A stretch of DNA of 64,000 nucleotides, taken from assembly GCF_002295065.1 (NCBI RefSeq), contig NZ_NSGG01000007.1:248001-312000 (forward strand). The letters run 5' to 3'. Below the pieces are notes generated by a model. The model was not told the DNA's origin and did not search any database. It saw only the letters and a program-made list of their open reading frames with translations. Shown here piece after piece: positions 1-8,838 of this stretch (positions are counted from its first letter, which is position 1; every line of letters starts with the position of its first letter). Position numbers and translations under genes: made by a program. Source of the stretch: Mesorhizobium sp. WSM3859. GTDB taxonomy: Bacteria > Pseudomonadota > Alphaproteobacteria > Rhizobiales > Rhizobiaceae.

Positions 1-90
1 AAATTTCGCGCCGCAAACGTGGCGGCCTCAAAACAACTGTGTTAATGCGCGGCGACCTCGCAGACCTCCGGCCCCAAGGGAAAGCAACCC

Positions 91-1404
91 ATGTCAAATG
101 CAGCGGCAGCCTCCAGCAAATTCGAATCCTTCTTCGAGACCACGCTTGCCGACGCCGATCCGGAAATCTTCGGCGCCATCCGCAACGAACTCGGTCGCCA
201 GCGCCATGAGATCGAGCTGATCGCGTCGGAAAACATCGTGTCGCGCGCCGTGCTCGAAGCGCAGGGCTCGATCATGACCAACAAATATGCCGAGGGCTAT
301 CCGGGCAAGCGCTACTATGGCGGTTGCCAGTTCGTCGACGTGGCCGAGGAACTGGCCATCGAGCGCGCGAAGAAACTGTTTGGCTGCAACTTCGCCAACG
401 TCCAGCCGAATTCGGGCAGCCAGATGAACCAGGCCGTGTTCCTGGCGCTGCTCCAGCCCGGCGACACCTTCATGGGCCTCGATTTGAATTCGGGCGGCCA
501 CCTCACCCACGGCTCGCCGGTCAACATGAGCGGCAAGTGGTTCAAGGTCGTCTCCTACGGCGTGCGCAAGGACGATCATCTGCTCGACATGGACGCGATC
601 GAGAAGACCGCGCATGAGACGAAGCCGAAGCTTATCCTGGCCGGCGGCACCGCCTATTCGCGCATCTGGGACTGGAAGCGTTTTCGCGAGATCGCCGATT
701 CGATCGGCGCCTATCTGATGGTCGACATGGCGCATATCGCCGGCCTCGTTGCCGGCGGCGTGCATCCGTCGCCGCTGCCTTATGCCCATGTCGTGACCAC
801 GACGACGCACAAGTCGCTGCGCGGTCCGCGCGGCGGCATGATCCTATGCAACGACGAGGAGATCGCCAAGAAGATGAACTCGGCGGTTTTCCCGGGCCTG
901 CAGGGCGGCCCGCTGATGCATGTCATCGCCGCCAAGGCGGTGGCGCTCGGCGAGGCGCTGAAGCCGAGCTTCAAGGCTTATGCTGAGAGTATCGTCGCCA
1001 ACGCCAAGGCACTGGCCTCCAGCCTGCAGGAGACCGGCCTCGACATCGTCTCGGGCGGCACCGACAACCATTTGATGTTGGTCGACCTTCGCCCGAAGAA
1101 CGCCACCGGCAAGCGCGCGGAGGCAGCGCTCGGCCGCGCCAACATCACCTGCAACAAGAACGGCATCCCGTTCGATCCGGAAAAGCCGTTCGTGACCTCG
1201 GGCGTGCGTCTCGGCACGCCGGCCGGCACCACGCGCGGCTTCGGCCAGGCCGAATTCCGCGAGATCGGCAAGCTGATCGCCGAGGTGCTGGACGGTCTGA
1301 AGGTGGCGAATTCCGACGAAGGCAATGCGGCGGTCGAGGCCGCGGTGAAGGCCAAGGTCACGGCGCTGACCGATCGCTTCCCGCTCTACCCCTATCTCGG
1401 TTGA
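91..1404 (+). CDS. glyA: Serine hydroxymethyltransferase
   Basis: Cytosolic PLP enzyme that interconverts serine and glycine while charging tetrahydrofolate to 5,10-methylene-THF, the main one-carbon source. The 437-residue product has the family's usual length. Visible family signatures are ELIASEN near residue 45, [14 protein letters not shown] near residue 70, and [14 protein letters not shown] near residue 235, whose Lys (about 240) should carry PLP. The ATG at 91 sits behind a weak AGGGAAAG. Only 90 bases lie upstream in the window, so promoter or leader elements cannot be judged. It precedes a secreted-protein gene and nrdR, an arrangement I recall from rhizobia. Confidence 0.98.
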   Translation: MSNAAAASSKFESFFETTLADADPEIFGAIRNELGRQRHEIELIASENIVSRAVLEAQGSIMTNKYAEGYPGKRYYGGCQFVDVAEELAIERAKKLFGCNFANVQPNSGSQMNQAVFLALLQPGDTFMGLDLNSGGHLTHGSPVNMSGKWFKVVSYGVRKDDHLLDMDAIEKTAHETKPKLILAGGTAYSRIWDWKRFREIADSIGAYLMVDMAHIAGLVAGGVHPSPLPYAHVVTTTTHKSLRGPRGGMILCNDEEIAKKMNSAVFPGLQGGPLMHVIAAKAVALGEALKPSFKAYAESIVANAKALASSLQETGLDIVSGGTDNHLMLVDLRPKNATGKRAEAALGRANITCNKNGIPFDPEKPFVTSGVRLGTPAGTTRGFGQAEFREIGKLIAEVLDGLKVANSDEGNAAVEAAVKAKVTALTDRFPLYPYLG

Positions 1405-1512
1405 TCTTTCTGCTGGCTGGCCGCCCTCGGTTGACCGGGCGCCGCGCGTCATCTTTTATCCTCGCGCTTCGCGCCGCTCCTTGATCGGGCGGCGCGGCTT
1501 ACTGGAGACTTG

Positions 1513-2106
1513 ATGATGCGCACTTTCCACCTTGCCGCCCTGGCCCTGTCGGGCTCGCTGACCGTTTTCGCTCTGTCCGGAGCGGTTGCGCAGGAGCAGA
1601 CGCAGTCTGCCTCCGACATGCCGGCGACCAATACCTTCGGCAGGTGGACCACTATCATCGACACGCTCGATACCGGGCAGGATGCGCACAAGACCTGCGC
1701 CGCCTCGACGGCCTTCGTCGATGGCGACGGCAACGCTGGCTCCCTGACGCTGTCGATCTCGACCGGCGACGCGCTGCCGCCGGATGCCTATCCGGCCATC
1801 ATGTTCATCATCGACAACAAGACCCTGCCGACCGGCGACAAGATCGCCGCCACCTTCGGCGACCCTGGCGTGAAGGTCGCCGCGACCGTAAGCTCGAACT
1901 CAGCCGCGGGCGGCCGCCCCAGTTGGATGGTCGACAACCAGGCCAAGACCAGCCTCGCTTTGCTGCGCGCCATGCGCAAGGTTACCTCGCTCGATGTGAC
2001 CTTCGGCAAACAGAAGGTGACCAGCATTCCGATGGACGGCTTCACCAAGGCTTATCGCAATCTCGGAACGTCCTGCGGGTTTTCGACCAAGGATGTCGCA
2101 CCCTGA
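1513..2106 (+). CDS. Secreted protein, possibly IalB-like
   Basis: Predicted 197-residue exported protein. The N-terminus is a signal peptide with a hydrophobic stretch and a likely cleavage after Ala-Val-Ala near residue 26. The mature part is soluble and has two Cys residues (near 52 and 190) that could form a disulfide. Spacing, size and a TFGRWTTI-like start of the mature domain recall the invasion-associated locus B (IalB) family of Hyphomicrobiales, but I am not certain. ATG at 1513 was chosen because GGAG lies five bases upstream; ATG at 1516 is also possible. It lies between glyA and nrdR with no clear operon link. Confidence 0.7.
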   Translation: MMRTFHLAALALSGSLTVFALSGAVAQEQTQSASDMPATNTFGRWTTIIDTLDTGQDAHKTCAASTAFVDGDGNAGSLTLSISTGDALPPDAYPAIMFIIDNKTLPTGDKIAATFGDPGVKVAATVSSNSAAGGRPSWMVDNQAKTSLALLRAMRKVTSLDVTFGKQKVTSIPMDGFTKAYRNLGTSCGFSTKDVAP

Positions 2107-2254
2107 CGCTTGCCGGCGGACGGGGGCGGGGGCGCTGGCAATCTTGCTCATGCCTCGCTATCTCTGGGGCATAAAAGGCTCTAAGCCTTTCGCCCACCAG
2201 AGTGAGATGACGCTTCCTTGAATCGCCCTCTCACTCTAAGATTTTGTTTTTGAA

Positions 2255-2297
2255 GCATGATCTTCTCCGAAAAGTCTGCAACTTTTCGGGATCATGC
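2255..2297. repeat. Short palindromic repeat (GCATGATC family)
   Basis: Inverted repeat with GCATGATC at 2255-2262 and GATCATGC at 2290-2297. Between them are the sub-motifs CCGAAAAGT and ACTTTTCGGG, which also pair. It belongs to the same family as the elements at 3925 and 27128, here in the opposite orientation and lacking the central GGGAACCGG. It lies 25 bases upstream of nrdR, so it may form a leader hairpin in the transcript. Confidence 0.75.
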
Positions 2298-2322
2298 CTG
2301 AATCGCAAACCCAAGGCTTTCC

Positions 2323-2802
2323 ATGCGCTGCCCTTATTGCCAGTCTGAAGATACGCAGGTGAAGGATTCGCGTCCCGCCGAGGACGGCGCGGCGATCCGC
2401 AGGCGGCGGGTGTGCCCGGATTGCGGCGGCCGCTTCACCACCTTCGAGCGCGTCCAGCTGCGTGACCTCGTCGTCATCAAGAAGTCCGGCCGCAAGGTGC
2501 CTTTCGACCGCGACAAGCTGCTGCGCTCGGTCGAGATCGCCGTGCGCAAGCGCAATGTCGACCCCGAGCGCATCGATCGCGCCGTCACCGGTATCGTGCG
2601 CCAGCTCGAAAGCTCCGGTGAAACCGAGATCGCTTCCGGCGAGGTCGGCCGGTTGGTCATGGAGGCGTTGAAGTCTCTGGATGACGTCGCTTATGTCCGC
2701 TTCGCCTCGGTCTATCGCAATTTCCGCGAAGCCAAGGATTTCCACGAACTGCTGGGCGAATTGAAGGGCGACGAGGAAAAGGCCGAAGAGGACGCCGACT
2801 GA
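2323..2802 (+). CDS. nrdR: Transcriptional repressor NrdR
   Basis: Global repressor of ribonucleotide reductase genes that senses ATP/dATP. The N-terminal zinc ribbon is visible as CPYC at residues 3-6 and CPDC near residues 31-34. An ATP-cone domain follows from about residue 49, beginning around [15 protein letters not shown]. The 159-residue length is normal for the family, with an acidic C-terminal tail. ATG at 2323 begins directly with the zinc ribbon. The gene ends two bases before ribD and so probably shares its transcript, an arrangement I recall as common in alphaproteobacteria. Confidence 0.97.
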   Translation: MRCPYCQSEDTQVKDSRPAEDGAAIRRRRVCPDCGGRFTTFERVQLRDLVVIKKSGRKVPFDRDKLLRSVEIAVRKRNVDPERIDRAVTGIVRQLESSGETEIASGEVGRLVMEALKSLDDVAYVRFASVYRNFREAKDFHELLGELKGDEEKAEEDAD

Positions 2803-2804
2803 TC

Positions 2805-3932
2805 ATGGCCGGATCCCCATTGAATGAGGCCGTGCAGGCGGCCCTTGATCGCCGCTTCATGGCCGCGGCCATCAGGCTGTCGCGCCGCAATGCCGGCCGC
2901 ACCTCGACCAACCCGTCCGTCGGCACCATCATCGTGCGCGACGACGGCGCCGGCCCGATGATCGTCGGCACTGGCGTCACTGCGATCGGCGGCCGCCCGC
3001 ATGCCGAGACCGAGGCGCTGGCCGAAGCCGGCGAGCTCGCGCGTGGCGCCACAGCTTACGTTACCCTGGAGCCTTGCGCCCATCACGGCCGCACGCCGCC
3101 TTGCGCCAACGCGCTGGTCAATGCCGGCGTCGCGCGCGTCGTTGGTGCTGCCAGCGATCCCGACCCGCGCGTCTCCGGCAAGGGCTACGCCATCCTGCGC
3201 GCCGCCGGTGTCGAGGTGGTGGAGAGGGTGCTAGCAGCCGAAGCCGCCGAACAGATGGCCGGTTACCTGACTCGCTCCCTGAAGAAGCGTCCGGAAGTAA
3301 CTCTGAAGCTTGCGCTTTCGAGTGACGGCAAGATCGGCCGCAAGGGCGCAGGCCAGGTTGCCATCACCGGCGAGATCGCGCGGCGCGACGTCTATCTGAT
3401 GCGCGCCGAGTCCGACGCCATCCTGGTCGGCATCGGCACCGCGCTTGAGGACGACCCAGCGCTGACCGTGCGCCTGCCGGGGCTGGAGAACCGCTCGCCG
3501 GCGCGCATCATCCTGGATCGCCAGATCCGCCTGCCGGAGACATCCAAGCTGGTGTCCGGCGTCGACCGCGTGCCGCTCTATGTCGCCTCGTGCCTCGAAG
3601 CCGACCCGCACCGGCGGGCCGCGCTCGAACGCGCCGGCGTGCGCTTCATCGGCACCGAAACCCATGAAGGCGTCGTCGCTTTGCCGGAATTGCTGGAAGA
3701 CCTTGCAGCGCTCGGCATGGCAAGCGTTTTGGTCGAAGGCGGCGCCCAGGTGGCCAAGGCCTTCCTCGAGGAAGACCTTGTCGACCGTATCGTCCTGTTC
3801 CAGGGGCCGGACGCCATTGGCGAAGACGGTATTGCATCGCCGATCGACGCCGACCATATCCCGACTGGATTTCGCAAACTGCGCGACATGCGCTTCGGCG
3901 AAGACAGCTACGCCGAGTGGGTAAGACCATGA
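2805..3932 (+). CDS. ribD: Bifunctional riboflavin deaminase-reductase
   Basis: Carries out the second and third steps of riboflavin synthesis: deamination of the pyrimidine from GTP cyclohydrolase II, then reduction of its ribosyl side chain. The N-terminal cytidine-deaminase-like domain shows HAETEAL near residue 66 and the zinc motif PCAHHGRTPPC near residue 89. The C-terminal reductase domain begins near residue 160 with VTLKLALSSDGKIG and ends with the VEGG motif region near residue 310. Length (375) is normal. It follows nrdR by two bases. Its stop codon lies inside a palindromic repeat at 3925-3973. Confidence 0.97.
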   Translation: MAGSPLNEAVQAALDRRFMAAAIRLSRRNAGRTSTNPSVGTIIVRDDGAGPMIVGTGVTAIGGRPHAETEALAEAGELARGATAYVTLEPCAHHGRTPPCANALVNAGVARVVGAASDPDPRVSGKGYAILRAAGVEVVERVLAAEAAEQMAGYLTRSLKKRPEVTLKLALSSDGKIGRKGAGQVAITGEIARRDVYLMRAESDAILVGIGTALEDDPALTVRLPGLENRSPARIILDRQIRLPETSKLVSGVDRVPLYVASCLEADPHRRAALERAGVRFIGTETHEGVVALPELLEDLAALGMASVLVEGGAQVAKAFLEEDLVDRIVLFQGPDAIGEDGIASPIDADHIPTGFRKLRDMRFGEDSYAEWVRP

Positions 3933-3973
3933 TCCCAAAAAGTGGGAACCGGTTTTTGGATCCGATCTTGGTC
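3925..3973. repeat. Short palindromic repeat overlapping ribD stop
   Basis: Imperfect inverted repeat with arms GACCATGATC (3925-3934) and GATCTTGGTC (3964-3973), and the core AAGTGGGAACCGG. It is the same element type as at 27128 and overlaps the ribD stop codon (3930-3932). The element fills most of the ribD-ribE gap. Confidence 0.8.
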
Positions 3974-3993
3974 AAAACGAAAGACAGCCTCTG

Positions 3994-4611
3994 ATGTTTA
4001 CTGGGATTGTCACCGATGTGGGTACTGTTGCGACGGTGAAGCCGCTCGCTGAGGGCGTCGGCTTGCGCATCGACACCGCCTACGATCCCGAGACCATCGC
4101 TATCGGCGCTTCGATTTCCTGCGGCGGCGTCTGCCTGACCGTCACGGCTCTCCCCGAGCATGGCTCCAACGCGCGCTGGTTCGAGGTCGAGGCCTGGGAG
4201 GAAGCGCTGAGGCTGACCACAGCATCGAGCTGGAAATCCGGCACACGGATCAATCTCGAACGGGCGCTGAAGATCGGCGACGAACTCGGCGGCCACATCG
4301 TCTCCGGCCATGTCGACGGAATGGCCGAGATCATCGAGCGCAAGGAGGAGGGCGATGCCGTGCGCTTCACCCTGGAAGCGCCGCGCCATCTGGCGAAGTT
4401 CATCGCGCCGAAAGGCTCGGTCGCGCTCGACGGCACATCGCTCACCGTCAACAAGGTGGAAGGCACCCGCTTCGACGTGCTGCTCATCCATCACTCGCTG
4501 AGCGTCACCACCTGGGGCGAGCGCCAGGCCGGCGATCGCGTCAACATCGAGATCGACACCATGGCGCGCTACGCCGCGCGCCTGGCGGAGGCAGTGAAAG
4601 AGGGGCTGTGA
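3994..4611 (+). CDS. ribE: Riboflavin synthase, alpha subunit
   Basis: Dismutates two molecules of 6,7-dimethyl-8-ribityllumazine into riboflavin and the pyrimidine precursor. The 205-residue protein shows the N-terminal MFTGIV signature and two tandem lumazine-binding barrels. The first has a CGGVCLTV motif near residue 43, and the second has LDGTSLTVN near residue 147. It lies in the ribD-ribE-ribH-nusB order. A 59-residue ORF overlaps its stop codon (TGATG), suggesting translational coupling. I see no FMN riboswitch upstream; the ribD-ribE gap is mainly the palindromic repeat. Confidence 0.97.
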   Translation: MFTGIVTDVGTVATVKPLAEGVGLRIDTAYDPETIAIGASISCGGVCLTVTALPEHGSNARWFEVEAWEEALRLTTASSWKSGTRINLERALKIGDELGGHIVSGHVDGMAEIIERKEEGDAVRFTLEAPRHLAKFIAPKGSVALDGTSLTVNKVEGTRFDVLLIHHSLSVTTWGERQAGDRVNIEIDTMARYAARLAEAVKEGL

Positions 4612-4790
4612 TGACCAAAGACGAAATTGGCTCCGCTCGGCGAGAAAAGCTCCACGTCGAGGACGCGCCCGACCTCAATCTGTCGGTCAACGATCTCAAG
4701 GTATTCGTTGAAGCGCTGACCAATCCACGGCCGGTGAACGACCGTCTGAAGGATACGGTGCGTCGCTATCGCCAGGCTACTGGCGTCTGA
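4611..4790 (+). CDS. Small protein like C-terminus of DUF1778/TacA antitoxins
   Basis: A 59-residue protein whose ATG overlaps the ribE stop codon (TGATG). Its second half ([18 protein letters not shown], then PVNDRLKDT) matches the pattern I know from the end of DUF1778/TacA antitoxins, where a hydrophobic segment precedes F-x-x-A-L, P-x-P-N-x-x-L. TacA proteins are about 90 residues with an N-terminal ribbon-helix-helix. That DNA-binding part is missing here, and no GNAT toxin gene follows. It may be a remnant or a repurposed small protein held in the riboflavin operon. The function is unknown and the homology is a judgement by eye. Confidence 0.6.
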   Translation: MTKDEIGSARREKLHVEDAPDLNLSVNDLKVFVEALTNPRPVNDRLKDTVRRYRQATGV

Positions 4791-4861
4791 CTGCAACAAT
4801 CTTCCGCTTGCGATCAGACCGGCTTCGGCCTAAGTCACCGGCGACCCCCCCGGAGATTTTT

Positions 4862-5356
4862 ATGGCTGGCACATCCCAACACGGCAAAGCGTTCATTCGC
4901 CCGAAGGCGAAGGCGCATCTGCTTATCGTAGAAGCGCGTTTCCACGACGATCTCGCCGACGCGCTGCTCGAAGGCGCGACCGGCGCGCTCGACGAGGCCA
5001 GCGCCACCTATGATGTCGTCACGGTTCCCGGTTCGCTGGAAATCCCGGCCGTGATATGCTTCGCGCTCGATGGCGCATCCGAAGGCGGCACGCATTATGA
5101 CGGCTTCGTCGCGCTCGGAACCATCATCCGCGGCGATACCTACCATTTCGACATCGTCGCCAATGAATCGAGCCGCGCGCTGATGGACCTTTCGGTGCAG
5201 GAGGCGGTCGCGATCGGCAACGGCATCCTGACCACGGAGAACGACGCGCAGGCGTGGACGCGCGCGCGAAAGACGGAAGGCGACAAGGGCGGCTTCGCCG
5301 CGCGCGCCGCTTTGACCATGATCGCGCTCAAAGAGAAATTCGGAGCCCAATCGTGA
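4862..5356 (+). CDS. ribH: 6,7-dimethyl-8-ribityllumazine synthase
   Basis: Condenses the ribitylamino-pyrimidine with 3,4-dihydroxy-2-butanone 4-phosphate, the penultimate step of riboflavin synthesis. The 164-residue protein has the family core VPGSLEIP near residue 57, [14 protein letters not shown] near residue 86 with the catalytic His, and a GILTTEN segment near residue 122. ATG at 4862 was chosen; the longer in-frame extension from 4808 has no family features. The stop codon overlaps the nusB start (GTGA), consistent with coupled translation. Confidence 0.96.
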   Translation: MAGTSQHGKAFIRPKAKAHLLIVEARFHDDLADALLEGATGALDEASATYDVVTVPGSLEIPAVICFALDGASEGGTHYDGFVALGTIIRGDTYHFDIVANESSRALMDLSVQEAVAIGNGILTTENDAQAWTRARKTEGDKGGFAARAALTMIALKEKFGAQS

Positions 5357-5847
5357 CCGAGCCTGCCCCGACCGGAGCGGTACGCCACGCCAACAAGCGC
5401 GGCGCCGCCCGTCTTGCCGCCGTCCAGGCGCTTTACCAGATGGATGTGGCCGGCAGCGGCGTCTTCGAGATCACGGCCGAATACGAGACCTTCCGCCTCG
5501 GCAAGGAAGTCGACGGCGCGCTCTACCGCGAAGCCGACGCACAATGGTTCCGCGCCATCCTGACCGGCGTCGTCGAGAACCAGAAGACCATCGACCCCGT
5601 CATCCGCCAGGCGCTGACCGAGGACTGGCCGCTGTCGCGGCTGGATTCGACGCTGCGCGCCATCCTGCGCGCCGGCGTTTATGAATTGATGAAGCGCGAG
5701 GACGTGCCGGTGGCCGTGATCGTCTCCGAATATGTCGACATCGCAAAAGCCTTTTACGAGGAAGACGAGCCGAAGCTGGTGAATGCCGTTCTCGATCGCG
5801 TCTCGCGCCGGGTTCGCGGCGAGGGGCGTGGCAAGGACGCTTCGTGA
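5353..5847 (+). CDS. nusB: Transcription antitermination protein NusB
   Basis: All-helical RNA-binding factor that, with NusE (S10), recognises boxA in rRNA operon leaders. The 164-residue protein begins with the typical [19 protein letters not shown] near residue 11, and ends with the conserved region [20 protein letters not shown] near residue 125 followed by VLDRV. The GTG start at 5353 overlaps the ribH stop (GTGA). Its own stop overlaps the GTG of the next gene in the same way, so ribH, nusB and the MFS fragment are tightly linked. Confidence 0.96.
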   Translation: MTEPAPTGAVRHANKRGAARLAAVQALYQMDVAGSGVFEITAEYETFRLGKEVDGALYREADAQWFRAILTGVVENQKTIDPVIRQALTEDWPLSRLDSTLRAILRAGVYELMKREDVPVAVIVSEYVDIAKAFYEEDEPKLVNAVLDRVSRRVRGEGRGKDAS

Positions 5848-6551
5848 CGACTGCGACGGCCGCGATAGGCCGGACCGGCAGGGAAGGGCGCCGCACAGCC
5901 GTCCTGCTAGCCGCCGCGCAGGCGATCGTTGGTTCGGCCGCTCCGATAGCCATTTCGCTCGGCGCGCTTGCAGGTCAATATCTGCTCGGCCCGGACAAGT
6001 CGCTGGCGACGGCGCCGGTCACCGGCTTCAATCTCGGCGTGGCGCTCGGAGCCTTGCCGGCCGCCGCCATTATCCGCAGCCTCGGCTATCGCGGCGGCTT
6101 CATGACCGGCACCGTGGTCACCGCGCTCGGCGGCCTGATCGCGACCCTCGCGCTCTTCCAAGGGAGCTTTTGGCTGTTCGCCTTCGGCCTCTGCGTCATC
6201 GGCGTCGGCGGCGCCTTCGTGCAGCAGTTCCGCTTCGCGGCCGCCGACAACGCGCCGCCTCAATTCAAGGCGCGCGCGATCTCCTTCGTTCTGGCGGGCG
6301 GCATTATCACCGCCATCCTCGGGCCGCAGATCGTCATTTACACCCGCGAACTGCTGGCCCCGGTCATGTTCGCGGGATCCTTCGCCTCGATCCTGCCGCT
6401 TGCGGCGGTCGGCGCGCTCGTCCTGTCGTTCCTGCGGGTTTGCTACCGGACCGAAGCCGTCACCGAAACCGCTGCAAGCGATGCCCGGCCGCTGGCTGAA
6501 ATCGTCACACTCGGCACGTTGAAGCTGACGGGTTTGCGCGCCGCCAGCTGA
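5844..6551 (+). CDS. MFS transporter, N-terminal half only
   Basis: A 235-residue hydrophobic protein with about six membrane segments, similar to the first half of a 12-helix major facilitator. A charged stretch follows the sixth helix, where the central cytoplasmic loop of a full protein would lie (DARPLAEIV at about residue 216), and the frame stops soon after. I see no continuation of the second half in any frame between 6552 and 6707. GTG at 5844 overlaps the nusB stop. It is either a truncated remnant or a genuine half-size protein; I favour a remnant. Confidence 0.6.
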   Translation: MTTATAAIGRTGREGRRTAVLLAAAQAIVGSAAPIAISLGALAGQYLLGPDKSLATAPVTGFNLGVALGALPAAAIIRSLGYRGGFMTGTVVTALGGLIATLALFQGSFWLFAFGLCVIGVGGAFVQQFRFAAADNAPPQFKARAISFVLAGGIITAILGPQIVIYTRELLAPVMFAGSFASILPLAAVGALVLSFLRVCYRTEAVTETAASDARPLAEIVTLGTLKLTGLRAAS

Positions 6552-6707
6552 CATTGCGCTGTCGGGACGGCCTGGGCGCTTCCCTGACGCCGGACAAAAT
6601 TATTGCGTGCATCTCCCTGGTTATGAAACCGTATGCCCCGACCGGCCGTTGAAGCTGTGCTCATATGCGACCACCGATCGATCGGCTCATAGCAAGGGAT
6701 TTTCACA

Positions 6708-7619
6708 ATGTTTTCAGTTAGAAAGCTCGCTTTCGCGGCGATGGCGCTTGGCATCGCGACGGCATCGGCGAATGCCCAGGTGGTGGTGTCTTCCAAGATC
6801 GATACCGAAGGCGGCGTGCTGGGCAACATCATCCAGCTCGTGCTCAACGCCAACAACGTCAAGACCACGGACCGTATCCAGCTCGGCGCGACTCCCGTGG
6901 TGCGCAAGGCGATCACCGCCGGCGAGATCGACATCTATCCAGAATATACGGGCAATGCCGCCTTCTTCTTCCAGAAGGCCGCCGATCCGGTCTGGAAGGA
7001 CGCCGCCAAGGCTTACGAGACCGCCAAGAAGCTCGACTATGACGCCAACAAGATCGTCTGGCTGTCGCCGTCGCCGGCCAACAACACCTGGGCGATCGCG
7101 CTGCGCAAGGAAGTGGCTGACGAGAACAAGCTCGCCACCCTGACGGACTTCGGCAAGTATGTCGCCGGCGGCGGCAAGGTGGTGCTGGCGGCTTCCGCCG
7201 AGTTCGTCAATTCGGCGGCGGCGCTTCCGGCCTTCCAGACGACTTACGGCTTCACCTTGAAGCCGGACCAGTTGATCACGCTCTCCGGCGGCGACACCGC
7301 GGCGACCATCGCTGCCGCCGCCAACCAGACCAACGGCGCCAACGCCGCCATGGTCTACGGCACCGATGGCGGCATCCAGCCCTCCGGCCTTGTCGTGCTC
7401 GAGGACGACAACAGTGTGCAGCCCGTCTACCAGCCGGCGCCGATCATCCGCGAAGAAGTCCTGAAGCAGCATCCCGAAATCGAAGCGCTGCTGAAGCCGG
7501 TCTTCGCCAAGCTCGATCTCGTCACCCTGCAGGAGCTCAATGGCCGCGTGCAACTGGGCGGCGAGCCTGCCAAGGGCGTGGCGGAGGATTTCCTGAAGAA
7601 GAACGGCTTTCTGAAGTAG
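6708..7619 (+). CDS. yehZ: Osmoprotectant ABC transporter, substrate-binding protein
   Basis: Periplasmic binding protein of the OsmF/YehZ (OpuAC-like) type, expected to bind glycine betaine, choline or a related compatible solute. The 303-residue product starts with a signal peptide cleaved after ANA near residue 24. The mature protein begins VVVSSKIDTEG and contains GEIDIYPEYTGNA near residue 73, both typical of this family. It is the first gene of a four-gene operon in the same order as E. coli yehZ-yehY-yehX-yehW. The substrate itself cannot be read from sequence. Confidence 0.9.
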   Translation: MFSVRKLAFAAMALGIATASANAQVVVSSKIDTEGGVLGNIIQLVLNANNVKTTDRIQLGATPVVRKAITAGEIDIYPEYTGNAAFFFQKAADPVWKDAAKAYETAKKLDYDANKIVWLSPSPANNTWAIALRKEVADENKLATLTDFGKYVAGGGKVVLAASAEFVNSAAALPAFQTTYGFTLKPDQLITLSGGDTAATIAAAANQTNGANAAMVYGTDGGIQPSGLVVLEDDNSVQPVYQPAPIIREEVLKQHPEIEALLKPVFAKLDLVTLQELNGRVQLGGEPAKGVAEDFLKKNGFLK

Positions 7620-7671
7620 GGTGAGTTCGGCGCGCCGTGTTTACGGCGCGCCGGCTCGATTGGGGACGATC

Positions 7672-8838
7672 GTGAGTATCCGCTTCGACAAGCTCGGCGT
7701 CGTGATCGCCGCGATCGTCGCCTACGCTGCCTTGGCCGCGCCCTTTGCCACGTTCCGCGCCAACCGCATAGTCCCGGGTCAAGCGCGCCCGATCCTCGAA
7801 GCGCTTCCGCCGACGCTTGGCATACTGTTGCTGGCGATCGTGATCGCCGCCGCCATCGTTGCACTGCTCAGGACGCCGCTCATTCTCAGGCTGGCGGCCA
7901 GCTTGGCCGCGCTGATCGCGCTTGCGGTCCTGATTGGCGTTGCCGGCGGTTTCCTGACGCCCGCCGGCAACACCTTCGCCCGCGTCGCGCCGGCCTCGGG
8001 GTTCTGGCTGCTGATCTTCGCCTTCACCCTGCTGCTTGCCGATGTGCTCACCAGGCTGAACCTGTCGCCCTGGTCGCGCGTCGGCGTGCTAGTGCTTGCC
8101 GCGCTCGCCATTGCCGTGCTGCTTGTCTCGGGAAGCTGGGACAGCCTCTCCATCCTCAAGGAATATGGCAGCCGCGTCGACAGTTTCTGGGCCGAGGCTT
8201 CCAAGCACGTTAGCCTGGCGCTTGGTTCGCTGGCCGGCGCGGTGATTGTCGGCATACCGCTCGGCATCCTTTGCCATCGCGTCGAGAAGCTGCGGGCGGG
8301 CGTGCTGAATGTCCTCAACATCATCCAGACCATTCCCTCGATCGCGCTGTTCGGCCTGCTGATCGCGCCGCTCGGCTGGGTCGCCGTCCACGTGCCGGGC
8401 GCTGCAGCGGTCGGCATCAGGGGCATCGGCACCGCGCCTGCTTTCGTCGCGCTCTTCCTCTATTCGCTGTTGCCGGTGGTGGCCAACACCGTGGTTGGGC
8501 TGGCTGGCGTGCCCCGCGCGGCCAATGACGCCGCGCGCGGCGTGGGCATGACCGACCGCCAGCGCCTGTTCGATGTCGAGTTCCCGCTGGCCTTTCCGGT
8601 GATCCTGACCGGCATCCGCATCGTGCTGGTGCAGAATATCGGCCTCGCCACCATCGCGGCGCTGATCGGCGGCGGCGGCTTCGGCGTGTTCGTTTTCCAG
8701 GGCGTCGGCCAGACGGCAATGGATCTGGTGCTGCTCGGCGCGCTGCCCACCGTGGCGCTGGCCTTTGCGGCGGCCATCATCCTCGACGCTGTCATCGAGA
8801 TGACCGCCACAAAGCGCAGGGTAGTTGAAACGGCATGA
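7672..8838 (+). CDS. yehY: Osmoprotectant ABC transporter, large permease
   Basis: Inner-membrane permease of the YehY type. The N-terminal part has several extra membrane segments, and the C-terminal part holds the classic binding-protein-dependent permease domain, with the EAA-type loop around GVPRAANDAARGVGMTDRQR near residue 295. GTG at 7672 was chosen because the protein then opens directly with its first membrane segment; a GTG at 7621 in frame is possible. The product is 388 residues, close to the E. coli homologue. The stop overlaps the start of the ATPase gene (ATGA). Confidence 0.88.
   Translation: MSIRFDKLGVVIAAIVAYAALAAPFATFRANRIVPGQARPILEALPPTLGILLLAIVIAAAIVALLRTPLILRLAASLAALIALAVLIGVAGGFLTPAGNTFARVAPASGFWLLIFAFTLLLADVLTRLNLSPWSRVGVLVLAALAIAVLLVSGSWDSLSILKEYGSRVDSFWAEASKHVSLALGSLAGAVIVGIPLGILCHRVEKLRAGVLNVLNIIQTIPSIALFGLLIAPLGWVAVHVPGAAAVGIRGIGTAPAFVALFLYSLLPVVANTVVGLAGVPRAANDAARGVGMTDRQRLFDVEFPLAFPVILTGIRIVLVQNIGLATIAALIGGGGFGVFVFQGVGQTAMDLVLLGALPTVALAFAAAIILDAVIEMTATKRRVVETA

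Noticed and set aside
3933..3993. FMN riboswitch upstream of ribE
   Set aside because: The gap holds a palindromic repeat and a short spacer; no conserved FMN-aptamer sequence blocks are seen, and the gap is too short.
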